DNA from: Gordonia prachuapensis | GTDB lineage: Bacteria > Actinomycetota > Actinomycetes > Mycobacteriales > Mycobacteriaceae | Length of the DNA: 64,000 nt | Assembly (NCBI RefSeq): GCF_036350515.1 | Contig: NZ_JAZDUE010000019.1 | Location: forward strand, 1 to 64,000 | Direction of reading: 5' to 3' | Shown: piece by piece, positions 36,359 to 43,891 of the stretch | How the letters are laid out: each line of letters opens with the position of its first letter | Numbering within the stretch: the first letter of the stretch is position 1 | Translations under genes and position numbers: made by a program | The notes under the pieces: generated by a model | What the model saw: only the letters and a program-made list of their open reading frames with translations | Told to the model about the DNA's origin: nothing | The model's database searches: none

Positions 36359-36981
36359 CCGTCCTCCAATGCGCGCTGATACAGGTCGGTCTTGGTGGGG
36401 GCGGGACGTCCCGACGCGGCGTACTTCTGCCGGATGCGGGTCAGGTAGTCGTTGACCGTGTCCGGCGAGAGGCCCGACAGCGTCGCCACCCGCTGCGCCG
36501 ACTCCCCGGACGCGTACAGGCTGAGGATCTCGCGTTGCCGGGGGCTCAGTGCGACGTCGGCGAAGTCGGCGTCGCCGTCGATGGCCATCGCCCAATCCAT
36601 GGTGCCGACCACCCCGCCGGCAGCTGCGCGGCGGATGGCGGCCACCACTACCGAGTCGTGCTCCGACTTGCGCACGACGCCCAGGACACCGGCTTTGGCG
36701 GCCGTCCTGACGAGATACGGTTCCTCACCCGAGGTGAACACCAGAACGTTGTCGATGCCGGCCGCGCCGAGGTCGGCGACATTGGCGGCGGGCGACGACC
36801 CGTCGGGTAGTCGCAGATCCAGAATCGCCAGATCAAGGTCGGTGGCCTTGGCCAGCAACTCGGCCACGCTCGGTGCCGCGGCGATGATGGCCAGCTCGGG
36901 ATACGGATCGAGCAACGCCCGGATACCGGCGACCGTGACCGCGTGATCTTCGACGACACCGATCCGACGTGAGTTGTCCAC
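36322..36981 (-). CDS. LuxR/NarL-family response regulator
   Basis: This 219-residue regulator has a receiver domain (VVEDHAVTVAGIRALL, phospho-Asp in LDLRLPDG, FTSGEE, K in VVRKSEHD) and a C-terminal LuxR HTH (LSPRQREILSLYASGESAQRVATLSG, SPDTVNDYLTRIRQKY). It ends in a very basic RRRRNR tail. It is first in the operon with the kinase and membrane partner. A remnant of a second, similar receiver start lies at 38660-38702. The 267 bp upstream of it (36982-37248) hold no gene I can support. Confidence 0.9.
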   Translation of the reverse strand: MDNSRRIGVVEDHAVTVAGIRALLDPYPELAIIAAAPSVAELLAKATDLDLAILDLRLPDGSSPAANVADLGAAGIDNVLVFTSGEEPYLVRTAAKAGVLGVVRKSEHDSVVVAAIRRAAAGGVVGTMDWAMAIDGDADFADVALSPRQREILSLYASGESAQRVATLSGLSPDTVNDYLTRIRQKYAASGRPAPTKTDLYQRALEDGWLPFPRRRRNR

Positions 36982-37248
36982 AGATCTCCTTGACCCGGCC
37001 GAGGCAAAATGCGATCTCAGAGTATGCGACGAATCGGACTTTCACCGGATAGTCAGAATCCGGCACGCGATTCTTCGAATGACCGGTGCGGAATCATTCT
37101 CCGCTGATTCGGCGTAAGGGATGAATTGCTACTCGACGTCGTGGGCTCTGATTGGCGGGCGCGGATCGTCGCGGTGGAGAGATCGTCCATCGCGCCCTGC
37201 AGCTTGTTCAGCGTCTCATCGAAACCGGCCGGATTGGTCGTGCGATAG

Positions 37249-37815
37249 TTACCACCCCAAAGCCTGGAGGACCTTCTCGGTCTGCGGGATCGCGCTGCGA
37301 CAGACGCTTCCGTCGTCGGCGTCGCCATCAACCAGCACCCGCAGTAGGAAGCCGTCCGGGGTGCCGGCAGTCTTCACCAGAGCACGGCAGGACGACTGCC
37401 CGTCCTCCGTCTGCTGGTACATGGTGCCCGCCGCGATCGGATACTCACTGACCACCGCGTTCTCCAGAATTATGTCCACGTCCACCGGCTGAAACACCTC
37501 GATCTTCAGCGAACCGTAGCCGTCGCTGAGCGGCCAGTCGCACCCAGGAAGGCCGCGATCGTCGGTCGGTTCCGGTTCCATGGCGACTTCGCCGACCGTG
37601 AGTGGGGCAAGGTCATCGTTGGTCAGGACAGCGCAGATCTCCTGGCCGGTCAGGGTGGTCGGACTCTCCCGCTGCGTTTCGGCCGGCGCTGACAACGGCG
37701 CCGGCATTCCGGACGACGCGGAATCGTCGCCGGTGGAACTGTCCCCACATGCACCGACGGTCAGTGCGATCAACGTCGCCGCGGCTGCCAACGACGCTTT
37801 AGTCACATTCCTCAC
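37249..37815 (-). CDS. DUF3558 family lipoprotein
   Basis: This 188-residue lipoprotein has a lipobox in LTVGAC after a short hydrophobic signal, then a Ser/Asp-rich spacer and the DUF3558 domain (TGQEICAVL, RGLPGCDWPLSDGYGSLKIEV, PDGFLLRV). It ends KVLQALGW, identical to the end of its neighbour. GTG 37815 is chosen because GGGAGGA lies upstream and a normal-length signal results. It sits 58 bp downstream of a paralogue on the same strand, a tandem duplication. The function of DUF3558 is unknown. It is anchored on the outer face of the membrane. Confidence 0.85.
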   Translation of the reverse strand: MRNVTKASLAAAATLIALTVGACGDSSTGDDSASSGMPAPLSAPAETQRESPTTLTGQEICAVLTNDDLAPLTVGEVAMEPEPTDDRGLPGCDWPLSDGYGSLKIEVFQPVDVDIILENAVVSEYPIAAGTMYQQTEDGQSSCRALVKTAGTPDGFLLRVLVDGDADDGSVCRSAIPQTEKVLQALGW

Positions 37816-37873
37816 GCCGCGTCCTCCCTGTTCGGTTCCGCCAGAAATCCAGCAGGTTTGGGTAATGACGAAC

Positions 37874-38452
37874 TCACCACCCCAAAGCCTGGAGGACCTT
37901 TTCGGTCTGTGGGATGGCGGCTTCGCAGGCATTCGTCGTGTCAGACGGCGATCCGGCGACCGCGACTTTCAGCAGGTACCCATCTGGGGTCTCGGGAGTC
38001 TGGACCGACGAACGGCACAGCGAAATATCCTCCTGCGTATGGCGATACATGGTCCCGTCTCCGATCGGGTATTCCCCGGAGACCGTGGTGTCGAGGAGGA
38101 TGTCGACGTCGAACGGTTTACTCACCGAGATCTCAAGCCATCCGTACCCTTCGCGGACCGGCCATTTGCACCCTGGGAGGCCCCGTTCGATCGTCGGAGT
38201 CGGTGGTTCGGTGATCTCTCCTTCTGCGAGCGGCGCCACGTCTTCGGGAGCCAACACCTCGCAGATCTGTTCGGAGGTCAGGTCGGTGGGACTCTCGACG
38301 GGCGCATCCGCCCAGTTCGACGTCTCCCCAGAGACGGCAGTCGTGGTGGATTCCGCGGCGTCGTTCGATGAGTCATCGCCACAGGCGCTCAGAAGCAGCG
38401 TCATCAATGTTGCAAGGATCGCCGTCGGTAGCAGCTTCACACGAGATCTCAC
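37874..38452 (-). CDS. DUF3558 family lipoprotein (tandem paralogue)
   Basis: About 192 residues: signal VKLLPTAILATLMTLLLSAC with lipobox LSAC, then TSEQICEVL, RGLPGCKWPVREGYGWLEI, PDGYLLKV and the same KVLQALGW end as the downstream gene. GTG 38452 gives a standard lipoprotein signal. ATG 38494, behind GGGGAA, is an alternative. Cysteine pairs are conserved with the paralogue, suggesting disulphides outside the cell. Together with the pseudogene at 29216-29604 this makes three copies in 9 kb. Confidence 0.8.
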   Translation of the reverse strand: MRSRVKLLPTAILATLMTLLLSACGDDSSNDAAESTTTAVSGETSNWADAPVESPTDLTSEQICEVLAPEDVAPLAEGEITEPPTPTIERGLPGCKWPVREGYGWLEISVSKPFDVDILLDTTVSGEYPIGDGTMYRHTQEDISLCRSSVQTPETPDGYLLKVAVAGSPSDTTNACEAAIPQTEKVLQALGW

Positions 38453-38633
38453 GGTTGACCGCCGTGACGATGTTGCGTTGCAGCGCCAGAACATGATTCC
38501 CCAAACCCACCGATCCACTCCGGATCAGCCTTGAGTACTTCCCCCAACCGTTCCGCCCCCGATCATCGTCCCTGCACGGTCCTGCAAGACGGATTCGACC
38601 GTATCAAGTGGGTCGATTGACTCGCTTGGGTGG

Positions 38634-38657
38634 CAAAGCGTTCCGCGGAACGCTTTG
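38634..38657. repeat. 24-bp perfect palindrome containing GCGTTCCGCGGAACGC
   Basis: CAAAGCGTTCCG is directly followed by its own reverse complement. The central 16 bp recur exactly at 41761-41776, and half of it appears at about 34040. It lies in a gene-poor 307-bp stretch (38453-38759) and could serve as a bidirectional terminator or a protein-binding site. Confidence 0.8.
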
Positions 38658-38659
38658 AA

Positions 38660-38702
38660 TGGGGATCGAGCAACATCCGGACACCGACGACGGTGACCAT
38701 GG
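38660..38702 (-). pseudogene. Fragment of a second response-regulator gene
   Basis: On the minus strand this 43-bp stretch reads VTVVGVRMLLDP, matching VTVAGIRALLDP of the regulator at 36322-36981. The DNA match begins with the same 12 bases and is high throughout. Nothing of the rest of the gene is visible. It is debris from a duplication or recombination. Confidence 0.5.
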
Positions 38703-38759
38703 GTTCACCGAATCGCTGTCCGAGCGGGGCCAAGCATCGATGGCCGGCACCCGCGGCTA

Positions 38760-38939
38760 TCAGATGTCGTAGCGCTGGCGGACTCGCTCACCGAGTTCCG
38801 CCGCAGTGATCGCTCCGCGAGCGTAGGCACGCTGATCAGCCCGTGTGGCGTCTGTGCTGCGGTAGCCTTCCAGCTCGGAGCCACTACGGATCTTGCGGAT
38901 CGTACGCACTCGCCGTTGCACCTTCTCCAGCTCGGTCAA
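38760..38939 (-). CDS. VbhA-like Fic antitoxin, solitary
   Basis: A 59-residue protein. The segment RKIRSGSELEGYRSTDATRADQ and the end ITAAELGERVRQRYDI resemble VbhA-type antitoxins, short helical proteins whose inhibitory helix, including a Glu-Gly pair, blocks ATP binding in Fic AMP-transferases. The start chosen is TTG 38939, with AAAGGAG upstream; a longer frame to 39086 carries no homology. No Fic toxin gene lies next to it or in the window, so it is an orphan antitoxin or regulates a toxin elsewhere. The family call rests on short motifs. Confidence 0.5.
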   Translation of the reverse strand: MTELEKVQRRVRTIRKIRSGSELEGYRSTDATRADQRAYARGAITAAELGERVRQRYDI

Positions 38940-38978
38940 CGCAGCTCCTTTACCGGGTGATAATCCCAGCGTAGTCAG

Positions 38979-39056
38979 GATGAACGACGACTGGGCGAAC
39001 CGCGACCGCGATCCGATGGTGGCCGGGATCGGCATCGTCATCGGCCTGACTTGTAT
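38979..39056 (+). pseudogene. Fragment duplicating the 5' end of the TSUP permease gene
   Basis: ATG 38979 opens a short frame containing GIGIVIGLT. The DNA around 39025-39052 is identical over about 26 bp to 40853-40880 in the TSUP permease gene, starting GGGATCGGCATCGTCATCGG. The match ends abruptly and the frame does not continue as a permease. It is a small duplicated remnant. Confidence 0.45.
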
Positions 39057-39063
39057 CCCGAAC

Positions 39064-39879
39064 TCAGCTACGCCACCACGAGTCATACGGGTCCACCGGC
39101 AGCGACCGCTTGTGCCGGGTGCGCAGGTAGGTGGACTCGATGACCTCGGCCGCGGCAGGGTCGACGGCCTCGCCCTGCAGGTAACGGTCGATGTCGGCGT
39201 AGCTGACGCCGAGCGCCTCCTCGTCGGGCAGGGCCGGGCGGTCGTCCTCGAGGTCGGCCGTGGGCACCTTCGTCCACGTGCTCTCCGGTGCGCCGAGGTG
39301 CCGAAGTAGCTGTGCGCCCTGACTTTTCGTCAACCCGGCCAGTGGATTGACGTCACTGCCACCGTCGCCGTACTTGGTGAAGAACCCGGTGACCGCTTCG
39401 GCCGCGTGGTCGGTGCCCACCACGAGTAAGTTGCGCTCGCCGGCGATCGTGTACTGCGCGATCATCCGTTGGCGCGCTTTGACATTGCCGCGGGTGAAGT
39501 CGCTGATCTGCTCCACCCCGAGAGCCTGGGCGGCTGACGTCACGGACGCGTCAACCGCCGGTTTGATGTCGATGGCGATCGTGTGGGTGGGGTCGATGAA
39601 CTTCAACGCGACGTCGACGTCGTCCTGATCGGACTGCTGCCCGTACGGCAGTTGCACCGCGACGAACTCGGCATCGGCAATGCGGTCGACGGCGAGCTGA
39701 GCGATCTTCCCGGCGAGGGTACTGTCCTGTCCGCCGCTGATCCCGAGCACGAATCCGCGTGCCGGCGTCGTGTTCAGGTAGTCGACGAGGAAGGTGACGC
39801 GTCGCTCGATCTCTTGTTCGGGGTCGATCGTCGCCGCGGGGTGCAGCTCTTGTCTGATCTCGTCCTGGAGCTCACTCAT
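39064..39879 (-). CDS. nadE: Ammonia-dependent NAD+ synthetase
   Basis: A 271-residue enzyme of the single-domain NadE type. It has the PP-loop SGGQDSTLAG that binds and activates ATP, followed by LPYGQQSDQDDVD, NVKARQRMIAQYTIAG, VVGTDHAAEAVTGFFTKYGDGG and KVPTADLEDDRPALPDEEALGV. It catalyses NaAD + ATP + NH3 to NAD+. Its length is normal for the ammonia-dependent form, with no glutaminase domain. It starts 1 bp after the CinA-like stop, so the two are co-transcribed and fit a shared NAD-metabolism context. Confidence 0.97.
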   Translation of the reverse strand: MSELQDEIRQELHPAATIDPEQEIERRVTFLVDYLNTTPARGFVLGISGGQDSTLAGKIAQLAVDRIADAEFVAVQLPYGQQSDQDDVDVALKFIDPTHTIAIDIKPAVDASVTSAAQALGVEQISDFTRGNVKARQRMIAQYTIAGERNLLVVGTDHAAEAVTGFFTKYGDGGSDVNPLAGLTKSQGAQLLRHLGAPESTWTKVPTADLEDDRPALPDEEALGVSYADIDRYLQGEAVDPAAAEVIESTYLRTRHKRSLPVDPYDSWWRS

Positions 39880-39880
39880 G

Positions 39881-40402
39881 TCAGTGCGCTCCCTCTCGCG
39901 GGTCGGCGTTCTCGGCCACAGTGAGTAGCAGATTCAGGCTGGTCGCGATGGTGCGCGCCAGGACCGTCGGCGGATCGCCGTCGAAGACGTGGTGTTCGGT
40001 CCGGACGTCGCCGCGGTCGTACATGCCGAACCACACCGTGCCCGGCGGCACGTCCTCCTGGCATTCCGGACCGGCTTCCCCGGTCACCGCCAACGCGATA
40101 TGTGCGCCCATGAATTCGGCGACGCTGGTCGCCATCGCCTCTGCAGCGGCTTCGCACACCACGGGTCCGTCCGGCACGTGCAGCACCGAGTGCTTGACCT
40201 CTTTGCGGTAGGCGACGACCCCGCCGCAGTACCAGTCGCCGGATGCGGTGGCCCGACCCAGATGGGAGGCGAGGTTGCCCGCGGTGAGCGATTCGGCGGT
40301 GGCCACGGTGAGCTCGCGTTGGCCGACGAGCTCAGCGAGCTTCTCGCACCGCTCGTGCACTTCCTCGTCGGTGGGTACACGATCTTCGGGTTCGCTGACC
40401 AC
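39881..40402 (-). CDS. CinA C-terminal-domain (nicotinamide-nucleotide amidase-like) protein
   Basis: About 173 residues consisting of one CinA C-terminal domain: TVATAESLTAGNLASHLG, YCGGVVAYRKEVKHSVL, AVTGEAGPE and PPGTVWFG. The stand-alone domain is known in other bacteria as PncC, which deamidates NMN to NaMN. That fits the adjacent nadE. GTG 40402 is chosen because GAGGAGG lies upstream. Catalytic activity of this copy is inferred from family, not shown. Confidence 0.85.
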   Translation of the reverse strand: MVSEPEDRVPTDEEVHERCEKLAELVGQRELTVATAESLTAGNLASHLGRATASGDWYCGGVVAYRKEVKHSVLHVPDGPVVCEAAAEAMATSVAEFMGAHIALAVTGEAGPECQEDVPPGTVWFGMYDRGDVRTEHHVFDGDPPTVLARTIATSLNLLLTVAENADPREGAH

Positions 40403-40479
40403 GCCCGCTCGCCTCCTCGTCGATGACGGCATCCGGTTCGTGCGGATACCCCGGCATCGACGGGCGCAAACCGAGGGAA

Positions 40480-40623
40480 CTACGCGAGGAGCATGCCGAA
40501 GGTCAGCAATCCACTCGCGGCGAAGGAGGCGGCGATGACCACGGCGGCGCGGGCGTGGTCGACCACCGAATCGATCGGCTGTGCCAGATCGGTGGCGACG
40601 GCAGATTCGTGTGCGGCTGGCAT
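40480..40623 (-). CDS. Small single-span membrane protein
   Basis: A 47-residue protein with a hydrophilic start (MPAAHESAVATDLAQPIDSV) and a C-terminal membrane helix (ARAAVVIAASFAASGLLTFG). ATG 40623 has an excellent ribosome site (GGGGGAG about 6 nt upstream), which is the main reason to call it. It precedes the cinA-like gene by 77 bp on the same strand. I recognise no family. Confidence 0.6.
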   Translation of the reverse strand: MPAAHESAVATDLAQPIDSVVDHARAAVVIAASFAASGLLTFGMLLA

Positions 40624-40781
40624 CGTGACTCCCCCTCGTAGCGCTCTATCGGTCTCGCTGACGACGCTAAGGGCGTGGGCTGGTGCGTTCGACTGCGTGA
40701 AGCACATCGTGGCGGATTCGCGATCGAGGTAACGGGTTGATAACGGCGAACCTCCTTCGAGGGGTCGTTCGGAGGCTGGCC

Positions 40782-40787
40782 TATCCT
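40782..40787 (+). promoter_or_regulatory. Candidate -10 box for the TSUP permease gene
   Basis: TATCCT lies 35 nt before ATG 40823, leaving room for a short leader with a GCGAGG ribosome site. It is the only TANNNT box of this quality in the gap. Confidence 0.35.
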
Positions 40788-40822
40788 CGGTCGGACGGAT
40801 TGGACAGCGAGGTACCACCCGG

Positions 40823-41749
40823 ATGAACTACGAAATGGCCATCGCCGCTCTCGGGATCGGCATCGTCATCGGCCTGACCGGTATGGGCGGCGGCGCACTC
40901 ATGACGCCGACGCTGGTGCTGTTCTTCAACGTTCCTCCGCTCACCGCCGTGTCGAGCGACCTCGTGGTCAGCGCGGCCACCAAACCCGTCGGGACCGTGG
41001 TGCACACCCGCAACGGGACCGTGCACTGGAAAATCGTGCTCTGGCTGGTCATCGGGTCGGTGCCGGCAGCATTCTCCGGGGCGCTCGTCATCTCCTGGCT
41101 GGGTCCCCTGGCGGGGGTCAGCGAATTCGTGAAGACGGCGCTCGGCATCGTGCTGCTCATCGCGGCTGCCGGCCTGGTCGGACGCGCCTACCTCACCTTG
41201 CGTCAGAACATGCGGCCCGACCCGTCCGCTGTTGCCGGCCCACCCCCGGCCACCGGCAACGACATCGCCGTGCGCATGCTCCCAACCCTGGCGGTCGGGG
41301 TGATCGGCGGGCTGGTCGTCGGACTCACCTCGGTCGGCTCGGGGTCGCTGGTGATCATCGCGCTGATGGCGCTGTACCCGTTCCTGTCCGCCAACTGGCT
41401 GGTCGGCACCGACCTCGCCCAAGCAGTCCCCCTCGTCATCGCCGCCGCAGCCGGGCACCTGCTGTTCGGTGACGTCGACTGGAGCGTCGTGGCGCCGCTG
41501 CTGGTCGGCAGCATCCCGGGCGCCTACATCGGCGCGCGCCTGTCGTCGCGGGCGTCGGCCGGACTCGTGCGTCGCGCACTCGCCCTCGTCCTGGTCACCG
41601 CAGGACTGAAGATGCTCGGCGTCAGCAACCTGTGGACGCTGATCGGGTTGGGTATTGCGCTCGTCGTTGGGACTGTCGGGTGGATGGTCATCCGGATGCG
41701 GTATGGGCTGAAGGCGACGAATTGGCAGGATCGGCGGGCGGCTGTTTGA
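40823..41749 (+). CDS. TSUP (TauE/SafE) family membrane permease
   Basis: This 308-residue protein has about eight membrane helices in two homologous halves, each opening with the family's glycine-rich motif (IGIVIGLTGMGGGALMTP and VGVIGGLVVGLTSVGSGSLV). TauE/SafE proteins export sulfite, sulfonates or related organic anions. Substrate cannot be read from sequence. It is convergent with the gene at 41786, with a palindrome between them. A fragment of its 5' end is repeated at 38979-39056. Confidence 0.9.
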   Translation: MNYEMAIAALGIGIVIGLTGMGGGALMTPTLVLFFNVPPLTAVSSDLVVSAATKPVGTVVHTRNGTVHWKIVLWLVIGSVPAAFSGALVISWLGPLAGVSEFVKTALGIVLLIAAAGLVGRAYLTLRQNMRPDPSAVAGPPPATGNDIAVRMLPTLAVGVIGGLVVGLTSVGSGSLVIIALMALYPFLSANWLVGTDLAQAVPLVIAAAAGHLLFGDVDWSVVAPLLVGSIPGAYIGARLSSRASAGLVRRALALVLVTAGLKMLGVSNLWTLIGLGIALVVGTVGWMVIRMRYGLKATNWQDRRAAV

Positions 41750-41760
41750 GGCGTCGGTAG

Positions 41761-41776
41761 GCGTTCCGCGGAACGC
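41761..41776. repeat. 16-bp palindrome GCGTTCCGCGGAACGC between convergent genes
   Basis: A perfect palindrome placed 12 bp after the TSUP stop and 10 bp before the stop of the facing gene. This is the expected place for a bidirectional terminator. The same 16 bp form the core of the 24-bp palindrome at 38634-38657. Confidence 0.65.
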
Positions 41777-41785
41777 TCATCGCTC

Positions 41786-42466
41786 CTAGGCTCGCTCCCG
41801 CCCGATCCGGCTGTACCGATACGCCTCCTTACGCAACGTCGCGAGCCACGACGGCGCGAGTTCCACCGATGCCGGGGTGCGGATCACCGGGTCGAAGTCG
41901 AAGTCCGGGTCGGCCAGGACGTCGAGGTCGAGTCGTAGCACTGCGACGAACTCTGCGCCGCCGCGCGCGACCTCCACGACCGCGACGATCGGCCGGCCGG
42001 CGTAGACCGCTTTGCGCAACTCGTCGAGCGACAGGCCGGACAGGTCGTCGGGTTCGATGAAGCGCGCCCGAATCCAGTACAGGGTGTCGTCGTGGCGGAA
42101 CGGGGTCAGGCTCGACACCGTCGCGCCCGGCCAGCGGAATGTCGGTAGCGGAAGCGGCAGCCGGCCACCGAGGGGCGCGGGACCCGCCAGCAGCAGATCC
42201 CAGACGGCGTGCGAGTTTCCGTCGTCATCGACCGACGGCTCGACGGGCAGTCGCACGGCGAGACCCACGATGTCGGGAAGCCCACCGGGTGTGCCGACCC
42301 CCTTCGACACCCGCGCGGTGACCGGCCCCGAGCGCACCGGCAGTGGGGTGTCGCCCGAAAGGGCCGCGTACCCGCTGCACACCAGGCCGTCGGGGTGGAA
42401 GACGCGCGCCGACCGGGCATGCGACAGCCACTCGAAGGGTTTGCTCACGAGGCTGGTGACAGGCAC
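41786..42466 (-). CDS. Conserved hypothetical protein, possibly catalase-like fold without clear activity
   Basis: About 226 residues. The order of motifs (FEWLSHARSARVFHPDGLVCSG, RVSKGVGTPGGLPDIVGLAVRL, WDLLLAG, SSLTPFRHDDTLYWIRARF) recalls the N-terminal beta-barrel of catalase-related proteins seen in actinobacteria. I see no definite heme-ligand tyrosine or active-site signature, so function is open. GTG 42466 is a compromise start. TTG 42499 and GTG 42448 are possible, none with a strong ribosome site. No signal peptide. Confidence 0.6.
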   Translation of the reverse strand: MPVTSLVSKPFEWLSHARSARVFHPDGLVCSGYAALSGDTPLPVRSGPVTARVSKGVGTPGGLPDIVGLAVRLPVEPSVDDDGNSHAVWDLLLAGPAPLGGRLPLPLPTFRWPGATVSSLTPFRHDDTLYWIRARFIEPDDLSGLSLDELRKAVYAGRPIVAVVEVARGGAEFVAVLRLDLDVLADPDFDFDPVIRTPASVELAPSWLATLRKEAYRYSRIGRERA

Positions 42467-42554
42467 ACCACCGGTATGACCAGCACGGGCGGCGACCAAA
42501 CCTGACCTATGTGCCGAGAACAGAAGGAACTGGAAGGTCTGGCGACGCGCCCGA

Positions 42555-43325
42555 TCAGTTCTTCACCAGCCCACCGTCGACGACGAGGTTCTGACCGGTC
42601 ACCGCCCGCGACCACGGGGACAGGAAGAACAGCACGGCGTCGGCGAACTCTTCGGGCGTGGTCACCGACCGGAGCGGCGTGGAGTCGGCAATGGCGTCGA
42701 ACACCCCACTCGGAGTTGCAGCGCTGGCGTCAGTGGTGCGCAACAGCCCTCCGGAAACCATGTTGACCGTGATGCCGTCGGGGCCAAGATCGTGCGACAT
42801 CGTGCGGGTCAACGCGAGCAGCGCCGCCTTCGCCGCCGTGTAATCGTGATACGGCACAACCGGATTCTGCACCAGGTTGGTGCCGATGTTGACGATTCGA
42901 CCACCGCCGGCCGACCGCATTCCCGGTAGTGCCGCCTGGATGACGTTGAGTGCGCCCCCGACGACGCCGCTGAACTGCGCGTCCAGCTCACCCCAAGAGA
43001 GATCGTCGGCGTGTGACCGATGCTCACCGTTGAAGGAGTAGTCCGGCAGCGCATTGTTCACCACTGCGGTAACCGGGGTGCCGAAATGCTCGCCCGCGGC
43101 GGCGACCATGTCACGCACCGCATCTCGATCAGTGACGTCGGCGCCGACGACGAATGCCTTGTCACCGATCTTGTCGGCCAAAGCCCGTGCCGCATCACCA
43201 CTCCGGCGATAGTTGATGACAACGCGGGCCCCCTGGGCGGCGGCCGCCAGGACGATGTGCGCGCCGAGGCCGCGGCCACCGCCGGTGACCAGAACGACAT
43301 GCTCAGAGGTGGGCACAGCAGACAT
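42555..43325 (-). CDS. Short-chain dehydrogenase/reductase under a TPP riboswitch
   Basis: A 256-residue classical SDR. It has the nucleotide motif TGGGRGLG, GADVTD, VVNNAL in place of NNAG, active-site YTAAK (Tyr-x3-Lys), and a threonine (NIGTN) where the catalytic serine usually stands. It ends TGQNLVVDGGLVKN. The start is ATG 43325: the ribosome site GAAGGGA lies in the 3' strand of the riboswitch P1 helix, 8 nt upstream. An in-frame ATG at 43334 lies inside the aptamer and is rejected. Substrate is unknown. The riboswitch points to thiamine metabolism, or to a reaction the cell needs only when thiamine is low. Confidence 0.88.
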   Translation of the reverse strand: MSAVPTSEHVVLVTGGGRGLGAHIVLAAAAQGARVVINYRRSGDAARALADKIGDKAFVVGADVTDRDAVRDMVAAAGEHFGTPVTAVVNNALPDYSFNGEHRSHADDLSWGELDAQFSGVVGGALNVIQAALPGMRSAGGGRIVNIGTNLVQNPVVPYHDYTAAKAALLALTRTMSHDLGPDGITVNMVSGGLLRTTDASAATPSGVFDAIADSTPLRSVTTPEEFADAVLFFLSPWSRAVTGQNLVVDGGLVKN

Positions 43326-43329
43326 TCGG

Positions 43330-43408
43330 ACCATCCCTTCGCCGGTGCTAACCGGAGCAGGTTCGACGGGTGTGATCTCAGCCGACCCATGCCGGCACCC
43401 CGTGTCGC
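43330..43408 (-). promoter_or_regulatory. TPP (thiamine pyrophosphate) riboswitch
   Basis: On the minus strand the leader shows the TPP aptamer landmarks in order: CACGGGGTGCCGG (P1/P2 left), GGCTGAGATCACACCCG (CUGAGA core, 43381-43376), GAACCTG (43364-43358), a short P4/P5 stem, and GAAGGGA (43340-43334) closing P1. The closing strand is also the ribosome binding site of the SDR, so ligand binding should block translation start. Confidence 0.9.
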
Positions 43409-43463
43409 ACCCCATCCGACAGCATCGGGTGGTCGAATGCAAGTTGCGATGGTGCACCGAGAA

Positions 43464-43667
43464 CTACTGGCCGAACCCTTCCAGCAGCTCATCGACACGT
43501 TCGGCAACGGGCTCGCGACCGGTGAACAAGCCACCTCTAGGACGAACAGGGCCGTCGCTCAATGCTTCACGAAGCGCCTGCCGCACGACCTCGGCCTCGG
43601 AGACGGACCGCCGACGCGCTTCGACCTCGATGGCTCGCTTCAGGTCGTCCGGGACGGACAAGGTCAT
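43464..43667 (-). CDS. Ribbon-helix-helix (CopG/VapB-like) antitoxin, apparently orphan
   Basis: 67 residues: an N-terminal RHH fold (MTLSVPDDLKRAIEVEARRR, then SVSEAEVVRQALREAL) that would bind operator DNA as a dimer, and a tail GLFTGREPVAERVDELLEGF of the kind that wraps a VapC-type toxin. ATG 43667 is chosen. The frame continues upstream through the 21-bp repeat array without a stop, but that part is repeat translation (VDWAPFS). No PIN toxin follows: the next gene is the TPP-controlled SDR. Confidence 0.8.
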   Translation of the reverse strand: MTLSVPDDLKRAIEVEARRRSVSEAEVVRQALREALSDGPVRPRGGLFTGREPVAERVDELLEGFGQ

Positions 43668-43723
43668 CGTGAACACAAAACGTATGGTAGTTCCGCTACC
43701 GCTCGATCGGCGCCTTGATAACG

Positions 43724-43880
43724 CCCACTGAACCGAGAACGGCGCCCGGTGGACCGGAAACGGCACCCACTCGACGGAAAGTGGCACCCAGTCGACCGAA
43801 AGTGGCACCCAGTCGACGGAAAACGGCGCCCAGTCGACGGAAAACGGCGCCCAGTCGACGGAAAGTGGCACCCAGTCGAC
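43724..43880. repeat. 21-bp tandem repeat array, copy 2 (intergenic, 7.5 units)
   Basis: Seven and a half units of the form CAGTCGACGGAAAACGGCG plus two bases (CC), with a variant ending AAAGTGGCA. The array occupies the gap between the RHH gene (start 43667) and the GH26-like gene (start 43892), ending 11 bp before the latter's ATG. All three plus-strand and some minus-strand frames stay open through it. Confidence 0.9.
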
Positions 43881-43891
43881 AAGATGGACGC

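Noticed and set aside
37053..37331. Minus-strand frame downstream of the DUF3558 gene
   Set aside because: It starts inside the DUF3558 gene in another frame. The part beyond the gene (PAGFDETLNKLQGAMDDL and on) is helical-looking but has no start or ribosome site of its own.
43724..43880. CRISPR-like array
   Set aside because: Units are contiguous 21-bp copies without spacers and no cas genes are present. The same holds for the arrays at 421, 61677 and 62951.
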